From JBLHGU01 sp047615875 (lineage in GTDB: Bacteria; Pseudomonadota; Gammaproteobacteria; Arenicellales; CAJQKF01), in assembly GCA_047615875.1 (NCBI GenBank), contig JBLHGU010000005.1, positions 16,645 through 80,644 on the forward strand: DNA of 64,000 nucleotides, given 5' to 3'. Below, in pieces: positions 9,367 through 18,750 of the stretch. The notes below the pieces were generated by a model that was given only the letters and a program-made list of their open reading frames with translations, had not been told where the DNA came from and made no database searches. Made by a program: the position numbers and the translations under genes. Positions within the stretch are counted from its first letter, which is position 1, and every line of letters begins with the position of its first letter.

Positions 9367-10995
9367 ATGACAAAAACCGTCGCAAGCCTGGTTACTGAAA
9401 CACTGATTGAAGCAGGCTTTAATCAACTCTATTGTTTGCCAGGTGTTCAAAATGATGACTTCTTCGATGCCCTGTATGACAGGCAAACAGAACTTGCACC
9501 GATTCACACCCGACACGAGCAGGGTGCAGCCTACATGGCCCTCGGCGCTTATCTTGCAACCGGTAAGCCACAAGTCTTCAGCGTAGTTCCGGGCCCGGGC
9601 TTTCTAAACTCCTGTGCGGCATTATCAACCGCCTATTCGCTCAACGCGCCACTGCTTGCTTTAATAGGTCAGATTCCATCAGGAGCCATTGGTAAAGGTT
9701 TTGGTCTGTTACATGAAATTCCGGACCAGATGGGCATATTAAAAGGCCTGACAAAATTTGCCTCGCGTATAACTTCCGGCGATGATGCTGCCAGTGTACT
9801 ATCTAATGCTCTGTCACAACTGCAAGGCGGACGTCCCAGGCCGATAGGGATTGAAGTGCCAGTAAACATTTGGAAAGCAACAGTGCCTTCCCTTGGCAAT
9901 CAGGTAAATGTTACACCCACAATAGGGGCATCAGTTGCGCAAGACAAAATCGAGCAAGCAGCAGACCTGCTAAGGCAATCTAAACGACCGCTAATCGTTG
10001 TTGGTAGCGGCGCACAGGCTAACAGTGAACTGGTTACTCGACTTGCTGAACGACTAAATGCCCCGGTAATCGCTTTTCGAACCGGACACGGGGTAATTTC
10101 TGGTAGCCACCCTTTATGCGTTGGAACTCCAGTTGGCCATGAACTATGGCGCACTACGGATACGGTAATTGGACTGGGTACCCGCCTGCAGACACAACAA
10201 ATGCAATGGGGCGTTGATAAAGATCTACAAATAATACATATCGATATTGATGCCGCAGAAATTGGCCGGATTAACGCGCCAGCGATTGGCATTAATGCTG
10301 ATATCCGCCATGCCCTACCTTGCCTGTTGGATGCGTTAAGCACCAATAAAACTGATAGAACTGATTGGTTAGAACACGTTGCAACCACAAAGGTCAGATT
10401 TCAGGCTTTATATGAAGAGAAACTGGCGCCACAACTGTCCTGGCTAAAAGCCATTCGCAATGAACTTTCAGACGACGGCATCCTGGTCGACGAACTTACT
10501 CAGGTAGGTTATGTCTCGCGCTTCGCCTATCCGGTGCATCACCCACGCACATTTTTATCCACTGGTTATCAGGGCACTTTGGGTTGGGGTATCGCGACGG
10601 CTCTTGGTGCAGCCCATGCCAGGCGCGATGTACCCGTGGTATCTATTGCCGGTGACGGTGGTGCCTTGTTTAATATTGCCGAGCTAGCCACTGCTGCTCA
10701 CCATCAGATTCCTCTGGTTTCTATTATTTTCAACGATAATGCATTCGGAAATGTTCGACGATTTCAGATTGAAAATTATAATAACCGTCCCATCGCTTCT
10801 AACTTATCCAGCCCCGACTTTGTTCGCCTGGCAGAAAGTTTTGGTGTGAGAGGGTTGCAAGCGAACAGTCCAACTGAACTTCAAAAGCAGTTGACCCATG
10901 CTTTCAAAAGTGATGGCCCAACAGTAATTGAGGTGCCTGTCGGCGAATTCCCATCACCGTGGGAATTTATCTTAATGCCGAAGGTACGAGGCTAA
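9367..10995 (+). CDS. Thiamine diphosphate-dependent 2-oxo acid decarboxylase or acetolactate-synthase-like enzyme
   Basis: 542 residues with the three-domain ThDP enzyme layout: N-terminal PYR domain with catalytic Glu51 in HTRHEQGAAYMA, a central domain, and a C-terminal PP domain with the GDGG motif at 429-432 and the matching NDNAFGNV about 27 residues later. These bind Mg-ThDP. The family includes acetolactate synthase, benzoylformate, sulfopyruvate and phosphonopyruvate decarboxylases, and sulfoacetaldehyde acetyltransferase. Context with an aminotransferase favours a 2-oxo acid substrate. It starts 27 bases after the aminotransferase and ends one base before the sulfatase. Confidence 0.9.
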   Translation: MTKTVASLVTETLIEAGFNQLYCLPGVQNDDFFDALYDRQTELAPIHTRHEQGAAYMALGAYLATGKPQVFSVVPGPGFLNSCAALSTAYSLNAPLLALIGQIPSGAIGKGFGLLHEIPDQMGILKGLTKFASRITSGDDAASVLSNALSQLQGGRPRPIGIEVPVNIWKATVPSLGNQVNVTPTIGASVAQDKIEQAADLLRQSKRPLIVVGSGAQANSELVTRLAERLNAPVIAFRTGHGVISGSHPLCVGTPVGHELWRTTDTVIGLGTRLQTQQMQWGVDKDLQIIHIDIDAAEIGRINAPAIGINADIRHALPCLLDALSTNKTDRTDWLEHVATTKVRFQALYEEKLAPQLSWLKAIRNELSDDGILVDELTQVGYVSRFAYPVHHPRTFLSTGYQGTLGWGIATALGAAHARRDVPVVSIAGDGGALFNIAELATAAHHQIPLVSIIFNDNAFGNVRRFQIENYNNRPIASNLSSPDFVRLAESFGVRGLQANSPTELQKQLTHAFKSDGPTVIEVPVGEFPSPWEFILMPKVRG

Positions 10996-10996
10996 A

Positions 10997-12562
10997 ATGT
11001 CCAAACAACCCAACTTCGTATTTTTCATCACTGATCAACAAAGGGCCGACTGGCTTGGCTGTTATGGCCATCCAGTAGTAAAAACACCCAATATTGATGC
11101 CATAGCCGCCAGCGGTACCCGCTTCACTAACTTTCATACAGCGTCGCCAGTATGTATGCCAAACCGCGCTTCACTTATGACAGGCAGGTACCCCAGCGTT
11201 CATGGGCTTCGTTACAACGGCGGTTCATTGTCCAGTGATGCCAACACCTTCGTTGATGTACTTGCTGCGGGCGGCTACAACACCGCCATGATAGGTAAAA
11301 GTCATTTACGGCCATTCCTGGATTTCCCGGCAGTACGACCTGAAGATACGACGTTTCGACATTATAGCGAGGCCTGGAAGTCGGAAGAAAACAGAGTCGG
11401 TCCCGAGCACCCCGACAACTACGAAGCAGATGTTAGGTACGAAGTACCCACACCATTTTACGGCTTCAAGCATGTCGATATGGTCACCGGGCATGGTGAC
11501 CAATGCGGCGGTCATTACCAACAATGGTTTCGACAACAAGCTGCTGATTACCGTGAGCTACTAAATCGGGACAATCAGCTTTCACATAACTATTCCTGTC
11601 CCCAGGCTTATCGAACACCAATACCTGAGGAGCTATATTCAACCGCTTATATAGGCAAACAGGCGCGAGAGTATATTCAGCAACAAGAGTCCAGCAAACA
11701 GCCATTTTTCCTGTTTATTTCTTTTCCAGACCCTCATCATCCATTCAACCCACCAGGTCGTTACTGGGACATGTATAGACCTGAGCAGTTCGAATGCTCA
11801 CTACCGTTCGAATCACATAAAAATCCTACGCCACCCATGACGTACATGCATGATCAATGGCAAAAAAGCACATCGGCACAAGCTTTGGCCACCACGGGCA
11901 TGATGACAGATCAGGATAATATTACTCAGGTGATGGCTTTAACGGCGGGCATGATCGGTATGATCGACGACACCGTAGGCTCAGTAGTTGATGAACTAAA
12001 AGCAAATGACCTTTATGACAATAGTGTATTGAGCTTCACCACCGACCACGGTGATTATCTGGGCGATTTTAATATGCTTTTAAAAGGCTCTTTGCCATTT
12101 CGATCCATAACCCGGGTACCGATGATCTGGTCCGATCCTGAATCTCGTCAGGCATCGACCAGTGCAGCACTGGGTTCAACTGTTGATATTTCGGCAACTA
12201 TTCTCGAGCGCGCCGGACTGGCGGCTTATCGTGGTCTGCAAGGCAGGAGTTTTATGGCTTGCATGAACAATTCTGCAAGCCTCAACGAAAACCTGCTTGT
12301 TGAATACAACGATGGTGTGGCTCGGCTTGGATTCGAACAGCCCGCTAGAGTTCGAAGCCTGATTACTGACAGCTATCGTTTAACGATATACAAGAATCAA
12401 CCCTGGGGAGAGTTGTATGATTTGGTAAACGACCCTAACGAAACTTACAATAGGTGGTTGGACGACAGTTACTCTGCAACTAAAACAGATCTATTGTTGA
12501 AATTAAATCAGCGGCTGTTTGATTTAATGGATGAGAGTCCACAATCACTTTATCTCGCTTAA
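10997..12562 (+). CDS. Type I sulfatase (formylglycine-dependent)
   Basis: 521 residues. NFVFFITDQQRADWLG gives a metal-binding Asp at 13, and PVCMPNRASLMTGRYPSVHG is the C-x-P-x-R signature, with Cys53 as the formylglycine precursor. FTTDHGDYLGDF provides the second metal site. No signal peptide is seen, so the enzyme is probably cytoplasmic and acts on an imported sulfate ester (or, in some relatives, a phosphonate ester). Its place inside the aminotransferase/ThDP operon is unusual and suggests that the pathway substrate is sulfated. Maturation needs a sulfatase-modifying enzyme that is not in this window. Confidence 0.92.
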   Translation: MSKQPNFVFFITDQQRADWLGCYGHPVVKTPNIDAIAASGTRFTNFHTASPVCMPNRASLMTGRYPSVHGLRYNGGSLSSDANTFVDVLAAGGYNTAMIGKSHLRPFLDFPAVRPEDTTFRHYSEAWKSEENRVGPEHPDNYEADVRYEVPTPFYGFKHVDMVTGHGDQCGGHYQQWFRQQAADYRELLNRDNQLSHNYSCPQAYRTPIPEELYSTAYIGKQAREYIQQQESSKQPFFLFISFPDPHHPFNPPGRYWDMYRPEQFECSLPFESHKNPTPPMTYMHDQWQKSTSAQALATTGMMTDQDNITQVMALTAGMIGMIDDTVGSVVDELKANDLYDNSVLSFTTDHGDYLGDFNMLLKGSLPFRSITRVPMIWSDPESRQASTSAALGSTVDISATILERAGLAAYRGLQGRSFMACMNNSASLNENLLVEYNDGVARLGFEQPARVRSLITDSYRLTIYKNQPWGELYDLVNDPNETYNRWLDDSYSATKTDLLLKLNQRLFDLMDESPQSLYLA

Positions 12563-12582
12563 ATACCCCGTTATAACTGTAA

Positions 12583-13995
12583 ATGCATATAGTAAATAAA
12601 CTTAGAAGCATTATTGGCGAAAAATATGTATTAACAGGTACAGATACTAATGCATGGTCAACTGACTGGACGGGAAAATATAGCTGCCAGCCAATGGCCG
12701 TGGTCAGGCCAGCTGATAGTCAGGAGATTTCAAAGATAATTAAACTGGCTAATGAGGCATCTACGCCAGTTGTACCCATAGCCGGCGGTACCGGCTTAAC
12801 TGGTGGCACCTATGCCCAGGATGCTATTCTCGTTTCTGTTGATCGACTGAACAAAATAATGTCCATTAATGTGGAAGGCAGAACGGCTGTTGTAGAGAGC
12901 GGTGTAATACTCGCCAGCTTGCATAAGGCTGCTGATGACTACGGCCTGATTTTTCCATTAACTTTTGGCGCTAAGGGATCCGCCCGAATAGGTGGTTGTC
13001 TTGCAAACAATGCCGGTGGTTCTAATGTATTGCGCTATGGCAATACAAGGGACTTGTGTCTCGGTATTGAAGTAGTACTTGGTAATGGTGACATAATGAA
13101 CCTGATGACCGAACTACATAAAGACAATACTGGTTACAACTTGCGCAATCTTCTAATTGGTTCTGAAGGCACCCTGGGAATCATTACTGCAGCTGTATTA
13201 AAGCTGGCACCTAAACCCCGTGCTTATGCTACCGCTATCTTCGCTGCATCTTCTTTGCCATCAGCGTTGCGACTGCTTAATCATCTCAAAGAAGCAACCA
13301 ACGACGCAGTAGAAGCATTTGAGTTTATGCCTGGAAACTATGTAGAAGCCTATTTAAGTAAACATAGTGACGCCAAAGCTCCCTTTGAGCAAACCTATGA
13401 TATAAATGTACTTGTAGAAATCGGTGCAACAGCACCAAGAGATGCACTTGTTGATGCGGATGGAAATCTGCCAGTAGTCAATTATCTACAAACCTTACTA
13501 GCAGAAGGACTGGAAGACGAGAGCATTCTTAATGCAGTAATTGCTTCCAGCGAAAGTCAGCGACTACAATTGTGGGCCATGCGCGAGGCCGCTGCAGAAT
13601 TGGCCCATGATCACCCGGGCATGATTGGTAACGATATAACATTACCCCTCGCTAACGTTGAATCATTCCTGCAACAGATGGATCTGAGACTCAAAAACAT
13701 TGATCATAGCGCAAAGACTATGATTGTCGCTCACCTCGGTGATGGCAATATTCACTATGCCGTACATCCAAGTTCTACTGATAAGCAACTTCGAGAAACA
13801 ATAATTGAGTCAGTAGAAAAATTAGCGATATCCATGGGTGGGAGCTTCTCTGCCGAGCACGGTATTGGTCTGAGTAAGCTAGGCTCTATGAAAGCTCATA
13901 AGGACCCAATAGCGCTTCAGGTAATGCGCAACATAAAGCACGCACTCGACCCAAATAATATACTAAACCCCGGCAAAGTCATTCCTGAAAGTTAG
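12583..13995 (+). CDS. FAD-linked D-2-hydroxyacid oxidoreductase (GlcD/D-lactate dehydrogenase family)
   Basis: 470 residues. The PCMH-type FAD domain shows PVVPIAGGTGLTGGTY, GAKGSARIGGCLANNAGGS and IGSEGTLGII; the C-terminal half has HLGDGNIHYAVHP and SAEHGIGLSKLGSM, typical of GlcD and Dld. Such enzymes oxidise D-2-hydroxyacids to 2-oxo acids. With the preceding ThDP enzyme and sulfatase it could produce the 2-oxo acid from a desulfated hydroxyacid, an inference from order only. It follows the sulfatase by 20 bases and is the last gene of the tight operon. Confidence 0.92.
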   Translation: MHIVNKLRSIIGEKYVLTGTDTNAWSTDWTGKYSCQPMAVVRPADSQEISKIIKLANEASTPVVPIAGGTGLTGGTYAQDAILVSVDRLNKIMSINVEGRTAVVESGVILASLHKAADDYGLIFPLTFGAKGSARIGGCLANNAGGSNVLRYGNTRDLCLGIEVVLGNGDIMNLMTELHKDNTGYNLRNLLIGSEGTLGIITAAVLKLAPKPRAYATAIFAASSLPSALRLLNHLKEATNDAVEAFEFMPGNYVEAYLSKHSDAKAPFEQTYDINVLVEIGATAPRDALVDADGNLPVVNYLQTLLAEGLEDESILNAVIASSESQRLQLWAMREAAAELAHDHPGMIGNDITLPLANVESFLQQMDLRLKNIDHSAKTMIVAHLGDGNIHYAVHPSSTDKQLRETIIESVEKLAISMGGSFSAEHGIGLSKLGSMKAHKDPIALQVMRNIKHALDPNNILNPGKVIPES

Positions 13996-14093
13996 TAGCG
14001 AATAAGTGTTGAATCGAGTTATGATTTTGCAACCTGCGATTTTGCGGTAACATAAGCCTTACTATTAAAACAGCGATAAATAAGAGGAACAAA

Positions 14094-14771
14094 ATGTCTC
14101 TCAACGTAGTTGGTGTAGGCATGGGGCGAACCGGTACTGCCTCATTGAAAGTAGCACTTGAACAACTTGGTATCGGTCGTTGTTATCATATGACCGAAGT
14201 TATGCAACATCCTGTATGTATTCAGGACTGGGTGAATGCGGCTAACGGCACCCCAGACTGGGACAAAATTTTCGATGGTTATGGGGCTACAGTTGATAAT
14301 CCGGCCTGTGGCTTCTGGAAAGAACTCTGTAACTTTTACTCACAGGCCAAGGTTATTCTGACAGTTCGCGATGCGGAAAGCTGGTTTAACTCGACTAACG
14401 AAACTATTCACTCAACGGGCTTTGCATCGTTTATAAAGAACAGTCCCTGGGGCGAAATGATTCAACGAACTATATTCGACACGATGGACAACCGTATGCA
14501 GGATAAGGATTTTATGATGTCCTTTTTCAATAATCGAAGCGATGAAATTATAGACACCATAGCCCCAGAACGCCTGCTGATTTATAAGGTTGCAGATGGA
14601 TGGGGTCCGCTATGCGAATTTCTTGAGATTGGCGAACCAGATATCGATTTTCCACGAATCAATAGCCGCAACGAAACCAAAGAGTTACTGGATTCAATGA
14701 TGGCCGCCAGTGGCGATAAGATGAACGACGATGCAATGTCTGAGGCAGCAAAAACATTACACGGTGATTAA
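14094..14771 (+). CDS. Sulfotransferase-like P-loop protein
   Basis: 225 residues. It begins NVVGVGMGRTGTASLKVALEQLG, matching the 5'-phosphosulfate loop of the sulfotransferase family found in many marine and fungal proteins; VILTVRDAESWFNS corresponds to the 3'-phosphate-binding segment. Such proteins move a sulfo group from PAPS to a small molecule or protein. A good AGAGGAAC ribosome site precedes the ATG. It sits 98 bases after the FAD-linked oxidase, so it may be a separate unit. Finding a sulfate-adding and a sulfate-removing enzyme side by side is notable. Confidence 0.82.
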   Translation: MSLNVVGVGMGRTGTASLKVALEQLGIGRCYHMTEVMQHPVCIQDWVNAANGTPDWDKIFDGYGATVDNPACGFWKELCNFYSQAKVILTVRDAESWFNSTNETIHSTGFASFIKNSPWGEMIQRTIFDTMDNRMQDKDFMMSFFNNRSDEIIDTIAPERLLIYKVADGWGPLCEFLEIGEPDIDFPRINSRNETKELLDSMMAASGDKMNDDAMSEAAKTLHGD

Positions 14772-14795
14772 AATATCCCACCGCTTACTCTATTC

Positions 14796-14949
14796 ATAGG
14801 ACGGGTGAAACCTACCATCTTGCATGAGTGTAGAAAGTAAAACTTTATTTTCCTCACACTAGTATCTGCGTAGTCCCTCTGCATATAGATTTCCCTGTAA
14901 ATTATTATAGCCTGTTAAATTTCTTTTGATGGGTTTCACCCATCCTACG
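14796..14949. repeat. Paired REP-like palindrome (BIME-like element)
   Basis: A degenerate copy (TAGGACGGGTGAAACC, from 14798) and a better copy on the other strand (GATGGGTTTCACCCATCC, 14928-14945, followed by TACG) bracket about 110 AT-rich bases. The same palindrome type recurs at 17943. These are dispersed intergenic elements common in Gammaproteobacteria. The rest of the 14772-15083 gap shows nothing else. Confidence 0.65.
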
Positions 14950-15083
14950 CAATCCGCTGTGGCAAGATTGAATATTCGACTGCAAATGTTTGACTAGTTT
15001 GAACGAGCACTTAGGGGTGTTCTATAGCCGGTGCAGTGATGCATCGACGCAAGAAAACGAGCTCGATATATTTAATTTAGCCA

Positions 15084-15998
15084 CTAGACTAGCGGAACCT
15101 CCCCCTTAACCTCCTCTTTTATCGAATGAAATTCAAGGTCACCGATCATCTTTTTCTCGGCAGCTTTCACGGGAGCCTTATGTGAACTATTGTCTCCATG
15201 GACTGTATGGTAAACGGGTGTGCTTTCGTCACCATCGCCTGACACTGCCGTAATTGCATAGGTAAATTCTTCGCCTTTTACAACGCCCCGATCAAAGAAT
15301 GAAAAAGTATCGCCACTCACCTCTGACAATAGGGTCAGCTGATCACCTTGCAATGAATATATTCGATAATTGGCGATCGTTCCACTTTCGTTCTTATCGT
15401 TTCTTTGCCAGTTAATCTGGATTATATGCTCGGCGTTTAAAAAGGCTTTGTTTGTATTTAGATTGGCGGACAGAATCAACGGTGGAGCCAGATTAAATAA
15501 AGATTTGATCGCACTAGATGTCTGTTCGCCATCTGTATTACTTGCCCCTAGAACAATTGCTAACCACCTTGGGTCACTGGGTAGGCCTGGTAGCAATGTT
15601 TCGTACTCGAGATCCAGAATATCTGTACCGTCACTATATTTCTCGGAAACAGTTGTCAGTAGATAATTGCCTTGCGCTGAATTAGGTGAAGTTGCAGGCG
15701 ATTCTGACGGGACTGAAGCTGGAGGCGGAGCTGATACAGTCACGGGTTCAGGTGTTGCAACTGACGTAGTTACAGGCGTAGGTTTAGGAATTGGTTTCGG
15801 TGCTGGAGCCATACTCGGTGTCGATATACATTGCCCGCCACCCGCCGTGGAATTCACTGGATCGCATGAGGAACTATCGCAAAAGACATCACTACCACTG
15901 CTATCAAAACAAGCCCAGGCACTATTCGACGCGGACAAAACCAGTGCTACCGCACCAATGATTTGTTTTAATGTCAGATTGTTTAAAAAAATATTCAT
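15084..15998 (-). CDS. Secreted Cys- and Pro-rich protein with a fibronectin-III-like domain
   Basis: 304 residues. A signal peptide ends about SNSAWA-CFDSS, followed by a Cys-rich segment (five Cys between residues 30 and 57), then a Pro/Thr/Val-rich linker (about 60-105). The second half (about 190-270) resembles one beta-sandwich of fibronectin type III kind (IQINWQRNDKN, YRIYSLQGDQLTLLSEVSGDTFSF, EFTYAITAVSGDGDES). I do not recognise the family. It starts 10 bases after the TPR/outer-membrane gene, so the pair is almost certainly one operon and the products may work together at the surface. Confidence 0.7.
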   Translation of the reverse strand: MNIFLNNLTLKQIIGAVALVLSASNSAWACFDSSGSDVFCDSSSCDPVNSTAGGGQCISTPSMAPAPKPIPKPTPVTTSVATPEPVTVSAPPPASVPSESPATSPNSAQGNYLLTTVSEKYSDGTDILDLEYETLLPGLPSDPRWLAIVLGASNTDGEQTSSAIKSLFNLAPPLILSANLNTNKAFLNAEHIIQINWQRNDKNESGTIANYRIYSLQGDQLTLLSEVSGDTFSFFDRGVVKGEEFTYAITAVSGDGDESTPVYHTVHGDNSSHKAPVKAAEKKMIGDLEFHSIKEEVKGEVPLV

Positions 15999-16008
15999 AG
16001 GTTCGGCC

Positions 16009-17568
16009 TCAGAATTCCGCTGTCAGGCTGACCGAAATTCTTGTCCGGTCGTAATCATAAAACGAAATATTGGATCCATTTTCGAGACGATCCAATTGCA
16101 GGTTTAATTTCAACTTCTCATTTAATTTTGATTCAACTACTACTCCAAGCTGCATCATATCGTCACGTCTTTTACTACTGGAAAATGAATTAATATTGTC
16201 GTAATCCGTGTTCGATAGTCCCGTATAAGCTGACAACTCCAGCGGGAATCTGCGGGACTGCACCGTTAAACTTGGCAAGGCACGTCTACCGTGTAACTGC
16301 AAACCAATAGCCTGGGATCCAAAATCATTGCCCGATGCATTGCTAGTACTAAATTGCATCCCCAGAAGGGTTTTCCAAACTGCAAAATCCTGGCTTAATC
16401 CAATGCCAAAAATATGACCGTCCTCGTCCCTGTTTAGATCATCTACTAAGATCGGACGATCAAAGTCGGCATCCCGAAAAGTATAGAAGCCATTCAGTTC
16501 TCGGTCGTCGTCCAATTGTTTGTTAAGACCCAATGTCATGTAGTTGGTATCTAAAAAATTATCACCGTCTAGCTCACCCTTCGTTAACCCTAACGTTGCA
16601 CTTCCGACTATGGATTGATTGAGCCATTTTGAATACGTCCCATACACAGAATGTCGGGTTGTATCAAACTGATCCATTGAACTAAAGCGTTCGGAATCAA
16701 ATTGATAGCCAAGCCGGACAAGCTGGCCACCCTGGTCGTAGGCGCGCCAGTTAATTCCGCCCCCTATTAGAATGGATTCATCCGATACGCTGCCAATATC
16801 TGCTGGTTTCGCTACTCCATTTGCAAGACCGATAACATTGTCGTTATAACCAAAAGTAGCCTTTAGCCATCCACTGACCGGCTTGGTTGCGGGATTAGTG
16901 TGCTCCCTTGTTACGTTACTGGCATATTCAGATGGAAGGGAACGAATCACCCTTAGATCAAGATCTGATCGATTGTCGTTAGAAATCATCTGGTCAAGAT
17001 AACCAGCTGAATCCTCGTACTCGCCTTGTTGATTAGCCACCTGGGCTAGATAGAAAAATGCGAGATCGTTATCGGGGTCCTGAGCAATGGCACCAAGAAG
17101 ATATCTTTTAGCCTGTTCTGCATCATTAAGCTGCAAATAGGATTTTGCGAGGTATATATAGCCAGCAGATTGAGTCGGTTGATTTTGGTTATAGGTGGTA
17201 AATTTTTTGATCGCTTCGTCTACCTGGCCACTTTCAAGATGAGCACGACCCAGATTAAAACTGAGCAAATTACCCTTATAGCCTGCCGCCTCAGCGCGAT
17301 TAAAGTACTCTAACGCATCTACAGGGGAAGCTAGCCCTAACTGCACGATGCCCTGAAAGTTCAGTATTATTGCCCTCGTACTATCCGCCAAACCAGTCTT
17401 GTCTATTGCCGAAAGCGCATCTTCTGCTTGCTGGTATTGGTTCGCCTCGAGAAAACCCAGTGCAGCGGAGAGACTCTCTAAATTATTTTCCTGAGCTCTG
17501 GCGAGTGACGGAGTCGAAAAACAAATAATGAATGCAAATGCTGAAATCCAGCGGAATTTAGTGTTCAT
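16009..17568 (-). CDS. TPR protein with C-terminal outer-membrane beta-barrel
   Basis: 519 residues. Signal peptide (cleavage near SLARA-QEN), then about five tetratricopeptide-type helix pairs (about 25-200), then from about 230 a long alternating aromatic/polar region ending in ISVSLTAEF, with the terminal Phe typical of outer-membrane barrels. This layout is seen in surface lipoprotein assembly modifiers and related DUF560-type proteins, but the identity is not certain. Together with the downstream secreted protein it could form a surface export or anchoring pair. Upstream 17569-17991 holds no gene, only two palindromes. Confidence 0.72.
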   Translation of the reverse strand: MNTKFRWISAFAFIICFSTPSLARAQENNLESLSAALGFLEANQYQQAEDALSAIDKTGLADSTRAIILNFQGIVQLGLASPVDALEYFNRAEAAGYKGNLLSFNLGRAHLESGQVDEAIKKFTTYNQNQPTQSAGYIYLAKSYLQLNDAEQAKRYLLGAIAQDPDNDLAFFYLAQVANQQGEYEDSAGYLDQMISNDNRSDLDLRVIRSLPSEYASNVTREHTNPATKPVSGWLKATFGYNDNVIGLANGVAKPADIGSVSDESILIGGGINWRAYDQGGQLVRLGYQFDSERFSSMDQFDTTRHSVYGTYSKWLNQSIVGSATLGLTKGELDGDNFLDTNYMTLGLNKQLDDDRELNGFYTFRDADFDRPILVDDLNRDEDGHIFGIGLSQDFAVWKTLLGMQFSTSNASGNDFGSQAIGLQLHGRRALPSLTVQSRRFPLELSAYTGLSNTDYDNINSFSSSKRRDDMMQLGVVVESKLNEKLKLNLQLDRLENGSNISFYDYDRTRISVSLTAEF

Positions 17569-17882
17569 ACTATTGGCTAAACTAGTAATTATTTACAAAA
17601 AGGATTCCTTAATTGTCGCCGCAACTTATCAATATTGGGACTCAATGTAAGCTAAATACGTACAGTATCGAAGGAATACGATTACTTGTTAGTAGCATAC
17701 TAAACACGGAGAATATTTGATACTACCAACGTACGCATGTCAAATTCGGGGAACGAATAACCACCTAGAGTGCTCTAGAAACAGCTCCGAAATTCAAAGT
17801 ATTACTCATAACTGCGAATTATATATTTACTTTTGTGCTTAGTTTTTAGCTATAGGGCGGCGTATAGCCAACTAAACAGCTA

Positions 17883-17904
17883 TTTTTTTGTGTATACAAA
17901 AAAA
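17883..17904. repeat. AT-rich perfect hairpin
   Basis: TTTTTTTGT and ACAAAAAAA form nine-base arms around the loop GTAT. It lies between the TPR gene start and the SnoaL-like gene end, both minus strand, and could terminate the latter. The rest of the 17569-17991 gap shows only this and the palindrome at 17943. Confidence 0.4.
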
Positions 17905-17942
17905 GAATTTTACTTTCAATTATCCCTCCATTGGCGATCTCT

Positions 17943-17968
17943 GTAGGATGGATGAAACCCATCCTACG
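17943..17968. repeat. REP-like palindrome
   Basis: GTAGGATGG and CCATCCTAC arms flank a short ATGAAAC-type centre. It is the same element type as at 14928-14949, with nearly the same sequence, and lies 24 bases past the stop of the SnoaL-like gene. Confidence 0.65.
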
Positions 17969-17991
17969 TTATGACCCATTGGAAGTGACTC

Positions 17992-18750
17992 TTATGCGGG
18001 ATATCTAGAAAAAGCAGATTCAGAACTTACCGTTATCGTTTTTCCACTGACTTTTTGGTGCAATTTTTCAGTAGTATCCCAATGCTCGACTAGTTTACCT
18101 TCCTCGACTCTAAAGAGATCATAGAAAGCGCAGTGATCTTCGCCAAAATAACCTTCACTGACGCATAGTACAAAACTTCCCTCCGCCAAAATCCGATGCA
18201 CTTGTTGATAGTCAATCTTTCTTTGATTGTTATCGGATGACTCTAGTGCTGATTTAAGTGCCGAAACATCATCCACAAGTCGTGGATTATGCTCGACGTA
18301 GGTTTTCTCATCGACATAGTCCACCAAACGATTGAACTTCCCACCGACAAATACAGTTTCAACAAAGGATCGCACTAGTATGCGATTATTATCGGTCAAT
18401 TCATGATCAATCGCCTCAGTTGGACCGTCTACCATACTGTGTCCAGATTTATTTGGTCCTTGCCTACGCTGGATGTTATCCCAGTGCTCCACCGCTTGAC
18501 CATCTTCAAAACGAAACACTTCAAAACCAATATTACTGTTTGAGAAGTCATACTCTGTGTGTGCGAAAACGAAATCTCCATCTTCGAAGGCGCGCACTAT
18601 ATTCACTCGAGGTGAGGTCCTGGACAACCTTTGAAACAAAGCTACCAATCCCTTGCTTCCCTCCTGTGTTTGAGGATTGTGCTGAATATATGTGGCCTCA
18701 TTAACCACAGCAACTGGTCCCGGATCACCAGTCTCGATGCTTTTCAACAA
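17992..18750 (-). CDS. Tandem SnoaL/NTF2-like protein, 5' end eroded
   Basis: 252 residues from TTG at 18750. Two similar NTF2-like halves are visible: TYIQHNP and AVEHWDN in the first, TYVEHNP and LVEHWDT in the second. The family is a small cone-shaped fold, often of unknown function. Reading back from the TTG, the same frame continues as SKKEQIRAL before a TAG at 18775-18777, and that looks like the normal family N-terminus without its ATG. The gene therefore appears cut at its start, exactly where the opposing AraC remnant begins. It may be unexpressed. Confidence 0.6.
   Translation of the reverse strand: MLKSIETGDPGPVAVVNEATYIQHNPQTQEGSKGLVALFQRLSRTSPRVNIVRAFEDGDFVFAHTEYDFSNSNIGFEVFRFEDGQAVEHWDNIQRRQGPNKSGHSMVDGPTEAIDHELTDNNRILVRSFVETVFVGGKFNRLVDYVDEKTYVEHNPRLVDDVSALKSALESSDNNQRKIDYQQVHRILAEGSFVLCVSEGYFGEDHCAFYDLFRVEEGKLVEHWDTTEKLHQKVSGKTITVSSESAFSRYPA

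Noticed and set aside
15667..16107. A Gly-rich plus-strand frame opposite the Pro-rich secreted protein
   Set aside because: Gly/Val repeats arise as the complement of Pro/Thr codons; no independent evidence of a gene.
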